Origin: Azolla pinnata
Lineage: Eukaryota; Streptophyta; Polypodiopsida; Salviniales; Salviniaceae
Assembly: GCA_037176905.1 (NCBI GenBank)
Contig: JBBBWG010025334.1
Span: 1-64,000 of the forward strand
Length of the DNA: 64,000 bases
Reading direction: 5' to 3'
A model generated the notes under the pieces. It did no database searches and had not been told where the DNA came from. It was given only the letters and a program-made list of their open reading frames with translations. Numbering within the stretch: position 1 is the stretch's first letter; each line of letters opens with the position of its first letter. A program made the position numbers and the translations under genes. Shown here one piece after another: positions 10,513 to 20,650 of this stretch.

Positions 10513-13500
10513 TTACGGGGTCTTATCGGGGGGCAGTATCCAATCACCCTTTATGAATGCTGCCAATTCTGCCGGAGCTACAACTAGGCTTAACCAATGT
10601 TGTAATGCTTCCCCTTCGATCTTGTCGTCGGCTGTATACCAGAAACAATACGACATTCACATGTGTAAAGGCAACAATGTTTTCGGAGAACGAGATCGAT
10701 TTCTTCAACTTCTAGCAACAAGTTAGTATTCAATACCTTCCAGTTGTGCGCCGATGCCCTCCAAGACAGTAGGATTCGATCGAATAACAAGGAGCGCCAT
10801 GGATAGTGCCGATTGCAGCAATGTTCTTACTTCACGTTGGACGAGATCGACAGTGTGGCCCTGCTAGTGACATACAAAAATCCTTGAAGCTATCACATCA
10901 AAGGGGAAACAGAAATGAACCCAATACGAAGAAAGAGATTTTACAAAATTGAAACCCATTACAATCATCGATCAAGATTTATTTACCTGATCTTTGACCC
11001 ATGGAAAAGTAGACCCCAAATGAGCCCAATACGAGGAAAGAGGCTTTACAAAATAGAAATCCATTACAATCATCAATCAAGATATATTTACCTGATCTTT
11101 AACCCATGGAAAAGTAGACCCCGAATCATCGAGACCACCTCCTGACAAAGTCGCCAAAGAAACAGGACCTACTGATGTATTCAGCCCATATTCGGCAACT
11201 GCCTTGTAAGCAAAATCTGTGGCTCTTTTAATATCATCCAATGCACCAGTGGAGACCCTGCCTGAATACACAACTTCTTCGGCAGCTCGTCCACCCAGCA
11301 ATGTCACAAGGCGCCCTCTCAGCTCATCCACAAATAGCAAGTATCGATCCTCTGTGGTGGGTGGGATGTATGTAAAACCAAGGGTTCCACCAGACCTGGG
11401 CAATATGCTAAGCTTCTGTTTTGTGTTACAAAAGGAGCCAAAAAAAAAAAAAAAAAGCTGAATTAACAAAGAGGGAAAGTATGCAAACTCCGCTGCAACT
11501 ATATGTCGAGATAAATAAGTTTCCATGGGTTCATGATGTACCTCGACACGAGCATGGCCTGGAAGAAGGCTGGCAATTGCAGTTCCAACAACAGCATGTC
11601 CAGCCTCATGTCTTGCAACTACTCCTTTCTCTGATTCATGAAGGGATGAACGCTTCTTTTCAATACCCTGCATGGAGAAATGACCATCATTTAAGGCCAA
11701 TGTATACAGAGAACCGAAGAAATAACCAAACAATTTCTGATCTTTTCTAATGCACCAAAGATGCATAGCAGGAATGGTAACTTTCTAGAACGGTCTGTTA
11801 TCCCTTTTCTACATTCAATCTTGAATCCTAAACTTCATCTTCATTATCCCATCTTTGCCATCAATTCCCAGATATACAGCATCAGACTCGAACACTTCTG
11901 TGAAAACATTTGGTGGATACAATTGTCGTGTGCATTGATGCAACACCAAATTAGATTTCAAATTTATAATCCAGAATATTACATGTTAAGCAGGAGTTCC
12001 ATCTAGATCTCCTTGTCCCCACATTTTTTGCTACTATTATAATAGATCCATAAGCACTTTATGACCAGCCATTATGACAACTCGCAGATATCTAGTTTGG
12101 TGCTTCACACCTCTCTTAGAAAAGCCTGGAGGCTTCACTGCCACCTCAAACACTCAATTAACAAAGTTCCAAGCTTGTCATGAATCATTGAACATGTTAA
12201 AATTAATGAATATTGCATCCAGCAACTACGATCATTGATGAGTATTCCTTTCAGGCATAGCAACATAGATTGATGATCTCATATCAGAATTGAGTATCTA
12301 GCCTGGCTATGTCCTCAAAGGGAAGCCCAAATGTGAGGCGTTAATCATGTCAGAATCTTACACAGTGAAATTCAGTATCTTGCCTGACTATGACCACATT
12401 GCAAAAATATTGATTGATGTCCGCTAATCACATAATTAAACTATTTCCTATTTTCCTCATAATTCGTTTTAGCCCAAAAGGTGCCTGAATTTCTGGGTGC
12501 CAAATGAAGGTCTATTTAGTGTTGAATCCAATCAGACATACAAATTACGGTCTTTGAATATAATTTTACTCTAAATAGTACTCACTGCTATAGCACGTTC
12601 CACAGCTTGTGAAAAATCAACCTTCTGCACCTCTGTCTTATTAGCCCGTCCAGCAAGCAAAGCAGCTTCATTAACAAGATTTGCTAAGTCCGCCCTGTGT
12701 GATAAGAATATGATTTAAACTGATGATGCAGCACATTATTGAATCTGCATACTTTGCACTGACAATACATGTGCAAAGTAGTTATGGGTATACCCTGTAA
12801 ATCCTGATGTTGATGCAGCTATTGTGTTAAGATCGACATCAGCAGCTAGAGGAAGTTGTTTCTTAGTGATATGAACATGCAGAATCTCCTTTCGACCACG
12901 TCTATCAGGAGGTTCTACCTATACATTATTGAAAAAACATACTGTTAATTCCGTTTGATTCCAAGCTTCAGAACATCTATATTAAAAAGGAAATAAAAAG
13001 TACCGTCACTATGCGATCAAATCGACCCGGCCTACGCAGTGCAGGATCCAATACATCTGCTCTATTTGTAGCTCCTAGCACGATGACTGTTGATGAGCTA
13101 TCAAATCCATCGAGTTCCTATATAGATAACTACAATCATGCCATCACGTACCACTCTATATAAATGAGCATGAACATGTATTCGTTTCTTACTTACTGTT
13201 AGAAGCTGGTTAAGGGTCTGTTCCCTTTCATCATTACTAACGCTACGAAGACGACCATCACGACCTTTTGCCACTGCATCAATCTGTATATCACATTAAT
13301 TCATATGTTTGGGATTCATGGTATACTTACTCATCCTATTAGAGAATTCGGTTGACTCAAAGAAAGAACCAACCTCATCAATGAACACAATTGATGGAGA
13401 TTCTTTTTTTGCCCTAGCAAAGAGGTCGCGTACGCGAGAGGCTCCCATGCCTACATAAAGTTCCACAAACTCACTGGCTGAGCAGCTAATGAAGGGTACA

Positions 13501-16500
13501 TCTGCCTCACCTGCCACAGCTTTAGCAAGCAAGGTCTTTCCAGTACCAGGGGGACCAACCTAATGTGCATAAATGATCAATTATCAGCGACAAAGGCATT
13601 AAGGTAAGATCACTGTATATGTCTAATGGCCACTAACTCTTGCTTTAGAAACTTACCAGTAACACACCATGTGGTGGTCGGGCACCAAGCCTTGAATAGC
13701 GCTCAGGGGTCCTCAAGAAATCCTGCTCAAAGGATAAGTTCCCACATATTACTCAGATAAAAGAAAAATAGCTAAATCATTTATACAAATAGATAGACAC
13801 TTCTCCACGTCAACAAAATCCATCCATCAGAGATTAACTTCCAACAGATTGTCCAACGATATAAAATATGTCTACCCAGTTGGCTAAACGTTTCTGTGAG
13901 AGAAACTGGCAAACTACCATTGGGGGCCCATGTAGATTATCATATCTCTTGAACCTCAAAAACTTGTGTTCGGAAAAAGATCTGATTCAATGGGCTCAGA
14001 GCTGAGGCATTGAGAATAGGAGTAGCCAAATACAGTTGTGGATATTCGGGATCTCATTCAAAGCAAAGTGAAGTGCTAGATAGGATGTAGCAACAGACAG
14101 GCACAAAAATGGAGTTTTAGACGCAAATTCTTTGCTTATGTTGGCAGAACAAGAAATCTTAAGGCACCTATTTTGATGGCACTAAGACAGGCAGTTGCTA
14201 GATATCATACAAGTTTCCATAGACTAAGCATGGAAATTGTGGATCTATGGTCTCATTTGAAACCGGAAGGACTCTGTAGTGTAGCTTACCCAAGAGATGT
14301 TGAGGATAAGCATCATGTATTCGTCAGGTTTGACCACTAAAGGAAATACAACCGTAACATGCAGTAACTAAAGATACATTTTTTCTCGTTCCTGTAACTT
14401 GACCCCAGAAACTTATCTATTTATGATATCAAACATCATAGGTCATTGCTTTTGAGACTTGAAAGCTTTGCAAGATGCTATCTTCTTGATATTGAGGCCT
14501 TAAGGAGCATAAATCATCGTCATTATTATTACTATCACTACTATAGATGCTTAATAATAGATCTGTTGTACTTACCATAGTCTGTACTCCGTAGATACTG
14601 ACCGTGCTCTACAGAGAACTAAAGAAATGTGCATGAACCATCTCGATACAATTGTCTTCACATCCACAAATGTGTTTTTCAGAAATAGAGAAATTCGAGG
14701 TTTCAATTCTTGCAATTAGCTTTAAATTTCAACAAACTACTCAAAATAATTTTACGTGTTAGCCTGGTGAAATATCTATGGATATGTACCACGCATATAC
14801 ATGCTATGCTAGATATGTTGTAAGGAATACAGTAGGGTTCGATCAAATAAATGAACATGAGAAGCTTCATGGCAACATACCACTATTTCTTCCAGCTCTT
14901 CTTTAGCTTCATCAACCCCTGCAACATCTGCAAATGTGATTTGGCCCCCTCGTTCCTTGTTTCCACTTGCATCATGACCTTTCTGGTGTCTCATTCTACC
15001 AGTTGAGCGCTTCAGAAATCATCAAGTAGGAGGTATGAGAAACACGTCTGCTTGAAAAGAGAAGACTGAATATATGCAATACATTACCTGTGGAAATTTG
15101 ATTGGAAACCGCCCAAGAAGACCACCAATAAGACCAATGTACAGAAGCCCTATCTGCATTTGGAGGTTATTAGTTAGTTTGATGCAGTTAATGACTACTC
15201 AGAATTTGATGTGAAGATGTGGTGATAGTAGTATTGATGATGACATCCTTTCATTCATCGTCTTCCATGTAAAAAAGACATTTTTGTGAAAATGCCCTCC
15301 ATGTAAAGAGACATCCTTGTGAAATTCAGTGAAAAAGGTCCATGCTAGAACAAGCATCTCCCAACTCCAACCTTCTCATTCATCCACAATTTCTAGCTAC
15401 GCCAAACAATAGAGAATTATTGAAAGACAGAACTTACCAGAATCGAATTGAGAAGCTTGACAGATCTCCTGTCAGGGGCACCAAACTCCACTCCATATTC
15501 AACCATTTTTTCATAGGGCGTTGTCATGTCGCTTGGACGAATAGTGGTGTAGACTATACGTTTCGAGATGGCTGCCGCTCTCACTAGTGGTGCTAAAGAC
15601 TCTCCCTCGGCTGAATGAGACTTGCTGGCACCCCTCGAGGCCTCTCCTGCTTCTTCAAGTAAGCTAGCGATTTGTTCCTTCAAGATAACCTCCCGAGCAA
15701 GTGGCCTCAATGAGAAGGTCAGATGAACTCCATCTACTTCCACTTTCTCGACTTCATTGCTATTGATTCGATGAAGAAAATCGCTAAAAGCAACATTGAC
15801 ATAGGTAGTAGAAACATGGGTTTCTACGGGGGGCCTAGGCCCAGACAATGGGAAACCTGGCCGAAGCAAACGCATCAAGAAAATCACGATGCTCAATTGT
15901 AGAAGAAACGCTCCGACTTCATGAGCTTGAAGAGAAGAAACTGCATTCTTCCAGTTCCACACCCAATTCCATCTTTTTGGTGATGGTCTCTTCCAAGATT
16001 GCCAAAAGCTCGAATTATGCTCTGGCGAATGTTCCTGTAGTCTACCTGATGAGCTAGGGTTACTATTACTCCCATCAGTTCCACCACCATCCTCGTTACT
16101 TGAGCTTGCACTCGCGGATGAGCTAGTATTGGTGGCACTTGAAGACGAATCGGGTTGTTTCTCACATGAGCTTTCAGCACTGGAACCTGCCATTGCAAAT
16201 ACCATCATTGATCTAGTCCTTCCCATCAGAAGTCGACCAGATAGCTTGCATGATCCGATGAATGGATTTTTCCTCATTCCAACCCATGGATACTTCTTTC
16301 CCAGGCATGGCACAGAATCTGCGAAGCATCTACAACCAATCGATGCCTTTCCAACATACGACTTCTCTCGAAACTTGAATCGAAATTCGAGCCCGCCGTC
16401 GATCTCCTGGCACCTCGATCGCGTTTCGGATCCGAACCGGCGGAATCTGGAGTTGTGCGGATTGATCCCCGGGAACCGCGAGGCAATCTTGAGGTTGCGA

Positions 16501-16691
16501 GGATCGATCGGCGACCGCTGCAATCGGAGCGTGTGCTGCCCATGGGCTGCTCGGAGCCGTGTGCTGCCCAATTTGAGGGCTTTGGGATCGATCTCTCCGA
16601 AATGCGAAGGGCAGATGTGTTTGTCATCAGCGGCGTGTGTCGGAAGCAGCTCTACGAGGCAACAAGAGGAGTTTACGAACAAAACCGCCAT
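10513..16691 (-). CDS. Plastid FtsH-type AAA zinc metalloprotease (FTSH7/9-like), 13 exons
   Basis: Membrane-anchored ATP-dependent protease. Minus-strand exons: 16691-15438, 15153-15088, 15009-14881, 13722-13657, 13559-13374, 13283-13197, 13117-13004, 12918-12794, 12694-12586, 11667-11542, 11415-11092, 10860-10737, 10631-10513. All joins keep frame and give 942 aa. Seen: two hydrophobic segments flanking an intermembrane domain ([14 protein letters not shown] and [14 protein letters not shown], exon 2), Walker A GPPGTGKT (507-514), Walker B IVFIDE (562-567), second region of homology with RRPGRFDR, and zinc-binding HEAGH (732-736). The C-terminus [20 protein letters not shown] is specific to the Arabidopsis FTSH7/FTSH9 pair (from memory). 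A second start at 16277 would give 804 aa, matching those proteins (802-806), so the true N-terminus is uncertain. Either N-terminus is basic and Ser-rich enough for a transit peptide. Confidence 0.93.
10916..11125. repeat. 105-bp tandem duplication across an FtsH exon-intron border
   Basis: Two copies, 10916-11020 and about 11021-11125, roughly 90 percent alike. Each carries the end of exon 11 (minus-strand CCATGG through GATCAG) followed by a GTAAAT donor. The transcript therefore contains the real donor (intron starts at 11091) and a copy 105 bases downstream (10986). Confidence 0.9.
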
Positions 16692-16725
16692 GGCGATGGC
16701 GATGGCGATGGCGATGGCGATGGCG
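16690..16725. repeat. (ATGGCG)6 microsatellite at the FtsH start
   Basis: Six perfect ATGGCG units on the plus strand. On the gene strand this is a CGCCAT run, and only its last unit forms the ATG at 16691; the others read Ala-Ile upstream in frame. Confidence 0.9.
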
Positions 16726-16929
16726 AGGAGGCGAGCATAGGGGGAAAAGGTTCTGCTAATGGTATCTATCGCTGCATCTGAGCCTGCCCTGCAGAAAAGA
16801 AAGCAGAAACGTGGGAAGGCAGAAAAGAGAACCTGGCACGCGCAGAGAAGGAATGTGGTCGGATAAGGACCGCCATGGAAATGCTGCAGAGCAGAGCTGC
16901 CCACGAACAAGGAAACACAGAAACACGAT

Positions 16930-18200
16930 TGCATGTATGTATGCATGCATGTATGCGTGCGCGCATGCATGTGTGCATGTATGCGTGCAACCGTGCATGT
17001 GTGCATGTATACGTGCGCCCGTGCATGTGTGCATGTGTGCGTGCATGTGCGCATGCATGTATGTATGTATGCGTGCGTGTGTGCACATGCATGTATGTAT
17101 GTATGCGTGCGTGCGTGTGTGCGTGCATGTATGCATGTGTGCGTGCATGTATGTATGTGTGCGTGCATGCATGCATGCTTGTGTGCCTGTATGCATGTAC
17201 GCGTATGCGCGTGCGTATGTGTGCATCGGTGCATGTGTGCTTGCGCGCATGCATGTGTATGCGTGCGTGCATGTATGTATGTGTGCGCATGTATGTATGC
17301 ATGCGTGCGTGCATGTGCGCATGCATGTATGTATGCGTGCGTGCATGTGTGCACATGCATGTATGTATGTATGCGTGCATGTATGTATGTGTAAGTGCAT
17401 GCGTGCATGCTTGTGTGCCTGTATGCATGTATGCGTATGCGCGTGCGTATCACGCATGCTTGTGTGCCTGTATGCATGTATGCGTACGCGCCTGCGTATG
17501 TGTGCATCAGTGCATGTGTGCATGCGCGCATGCATGTGTATGTGTGCGTGTGCGTATGTATGTATGAGCATGCGTGTGTGCATGCATGTGCATGTGCGCG
17601 TGCGTGCATGTATGTGTGCATGCATGTATCGTGTGTGGTATGTATGTATGCGTATCTGTCTGTATGTGCGTGTATGTGTGCATGTGTATGTGCGTATATG
17701 TGCATGTGCGTATATTTATGCCCCGTGTGCATGTGTGGTATGCATGTATGCGTATCTGTCTGTATGTGCGTGTATGTCTGCATGCGCATGTGCGTATGTG
17801 TGCATGTGTGCATATGTATGCCGTGCGTGCATGTATGTGTACATGCATGTAAGCGTACATGCATGCATGTGTGCCTATGTATGTACGTGCATGTGTGTGT
17901 ATGCAAGCATTTTTTTGTATCTTGTATCTATGTACTTATGCATGCGTGGTTGTATGTATGCATGATTGTATGATTGTGATGCGTATGTATGTATGTGCGC
18001 CTATGATTGTATGTATCCATGCGTTCGTGCGTGTGTGTACCATCGTATGTAAGCCATGCATGCATGCATGTATGTATGTGTGCATGCATACATGGCTGTA
18101 TGCTTATATGTATGTAAGACATGCATGTGTGTGTGCATGTATGTAGGGCTTTGAGTGTTTTTGCATGTAAAGCTTATGTATGTTTGCGTATGCATGCATC
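16930..18200. repeat. Tetranucleotide-derived alternating pyrimidine-purine satellite (TG/CG/CA/TA)
   Basis: About 1.27 kb of TATG, CATG, TGTG and CGTG words in which pyrimidine and purine alternate almost without break. It lies 240 bases upstream of the FtsH start. It lacks stop codons in several frames, producing long meaningless Cys/Val/Met or His/Thr/Met reading frames on both strands; none should be called a gene. The second half (after about 17900) has more interruptions. Confidence 0.95.
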
Positions 18201-19939
18201 GAATGAACCATACTTTTGCAAGCTGCAAACGTGATCGAGAACGATTCGATAGCATTCGAGACTGATAAATCACCAGAAGAAGTCTGTTCCAAACCACGGG
18301 AATGGTAAATACTAACGAAATATCGAAGTTTCAAGAAACACATATCAGTTTTTCGTACAAAAGAAAAGAAATACAAAACAGACACACACACGATAACATT
18401 CGTGCATAACATTCGCAAATGTTTGCAGACTCGCAAAGCCAAAAAAAGAAGCCTGCGAACGTTACGTTCCCTGGTATGCAACGCACGAATGCACATATGG
18501 AAATCGAAGCAGTTCTGCGATGGACAGAGCTTCATGGGGGACGATGCATCTGGCATCGAAAACCATCCTCGACAATATAGGCTACGTAGCGAGCGAATCT
18601 GCACAAAAAACGGGTCGTTTCGTGCACGTTTGTGGTGCAGATGGCTTCCCCCACACTGGCAGACTTTGCCAGAGACCCGAGATCGTAGATTGGTAACGAG
18701 CGGAAACGCGGATCATTAAACCCCACCACCATATGATTCTTTGTTTATTCATAGGTGGATTAAAAAAAAAACAAAGGTTTATGCATATGTAAGTGTGTAG
18801 AAGATTATATATAATCTTCCCCAAAGGGCCAACTTTCACAAAATGAGGCTTTTCTAAGATTCTAACCCTTCACCTACTCCTCTAAATTCCAAGCATCAAA
18901 CCTTTTGAGCTACCAAAGACAACCAAACCCAAACTTTGGTTAGGTTTTTTCTTGACATATTCATAAATAACTGAATTTCAACTTGAGGATACTTCACATC
19001 CACTCATTTTTTGCCTTCTGGAGATTAGATGAACAGATGCACACACACATCATGCATAGATATGTATGCATGTATGTGCACATGTTCTTACACATCGATG
19101 TCAACCCTTTTCATGTTTGCCGATGCTACATCATCGATCAGAAGGAACCAGAAATGCTACACGTCATCGATGACGTCCGTAGCAAAACATTGCGATCGAG
19201 CATCGTCGAACGAAGAAAAAAAAAAGCAGAACAGAACGAAACAAAACGCTACAACACCGGATTCGCCCAGCGATCTCATGGTTTTACTGCCGAGAAAGAA
19301 TGATCCGCTCAAGGCCCAAGTTTCACAGGTCCCCTGATCGTCGAGGTAGACCCAACTTGATGCATACAGGCCTCGGTAAAGTCAGACGCGTCGAACAAAG
19401 CTCTCGCAGATTGCGTCGGTGCTCTGCTAACACGAGGAGCAACTGATTGTTCGTCTGTGACGAGAAATAGTTAGTCGTAGGCTAGAAGAAGGAGAAGCAG
19501 AAAGAGAAGAAGCAGAAGATCCAATCCCAAGACTTCTCCAATCCCAAATTTATGTTTTTTTTCCTGAACCATGTCCAGCATCTGAGACGCTGGTGAGATC
19601 GACACGGAGAGGAAGCCAAATCGGGTTCCACGAGATGGTCGATGTTCTGGCCCTTGAGCATCTGTAACAAGTCGGAATCGGGCACGGTCGAGAAGCTCAG
19701 AACGCTGGGTGCCACGGGAATGGCCAGTCTGCTCGCGATTCGCACGTCTCCAGTTGCCGAAATTCAGCTGTCGGAGCAAAAGAGTCGAGTTTCACCGTTT
19801 CACCGGCACTCTTCAAGAGAAAACCGCGGTAGCAGCTTGAAGAATCTGTCTCTCGCCCGTAAGAGCAGTTTTCATCGAAGAAAGGAGCCCTCGATATGTT
19901 GCGTTCTGGCAGCAACAGGTCGTGGATCGGGTGCAGTTG
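18201..19939. other. Intergenic, no firm gene
   Basis: Divergent spacer between FtsH (-) and the PNC carrier (+). No family recognised. One open stretch at 19720-19918 (+) resembles a transit-peptide first exon (see findings) but no following exon could be joined. Confidence 0.4.
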
Positions 19940-20335
19940 CGCGGGGCATTTTCCAAAGCCCGATCGATCAGATGCCTTGTTTTCGAACAGGCATTTCCGA
20001 GCCGATCGGATGCCCTTCCGAGAGGCTTTCCGAGCCGATCGAAAATGCCTTTGCAGAGGCATTCCCCAAGCCAATCTTGCGGCTTCCGAGAGGCATTCCC
20101 GGGGCTAATCAGACAGCCTTTTTTTCGAGAGGCATTTTCCAAAAGCCCGATCGATCAGATGCCTTCTTTTTCGAACACGCATTTTCCAGAGCCCGATCGA
20201 TCGATCGGATGCCTTGTTTTCGAACATGTATTTTCCCAAGCCCCATCGAGATCGATCGATCGATCGATCGATCGGATGCCTTGTTTTCGAACATGCATTT
20301 TCCAAGCCCGATCGATCGATCCGATCCGATCGAAG
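19940..20335. repeat. GATCGATC-rich tandem array, about 47-67 bp unit
   Basis: At least five recognisable units built on TTTTCCAAAGCCCGATCGAT, GATGCCTTGTTTTCGAACA and GCA, plus diverged units with CCGAGAGGCATTCC at 20000-20110. The (GATC)n core grows from two to about seven copies along the array (longest at 20247-20275), so units differ mainly by GATC slippage. Confidence 0.9.
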
Positions 20336-20426
20336 CCTTTGCCAGAACAAAAGAGATGAATATGAGCAAAGAAACAAGCAGTGTTTTTCTTTTAACTCCC
20401 AACAACAGTATCAGCAACATCACTTC

Positions 20427-20472
20427 TTTCTTCTTTCTTCTTTCTTCTTTCTTCTTTCTTCTTCTTCTTCAG
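20427..20472. repeat. TTCTTTC pyrimidine microsatellite
   Basis: CTTCTTT units followed by CTT units, about 180 bases before the carrier start codon and possibly in its promoter or leader. Confidence 0.85.
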
Positions 20473-20650
20473 TTCTATTCTTTTGTGCTAAAAACAGAAC
20501 TGACTAAAGACAGTAGTATCTTCTGAAAAATCTGGTCTCTCTTCGCTCTCTGTCTTTGTAAGGCTGCAGAGCACAGCGCGAGCACGCCATATCCCCGTAC
20601 CCTGCGTTTCGCTCCGACCTCGATCGCTCCTCCGCCTCCTCCTCGCAGGA

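Noticed and set aside
15417-17906. 829-codon minus-strand frame beginning with His/Thr/Met repeats and running into FtsH exon 1
   Set aside because: The first 400 codons are translation of the alternating satellite, which lacks stops in this frame. Only the FtsH part downstream of 16691 or 16277 is coding.
16811-17965. 384-codon plus-strand Cys/Met/Val-rich frame
   Set aside because: Pure satellite translation; three frames are open at once and no domain is present.
20105-20423. Arg/Ser/Asp-rich (SIDRSIDR) frames on both strands resembling RS proteins
   Set aside because: Translation of (GATC)n; present in several frames and strands.
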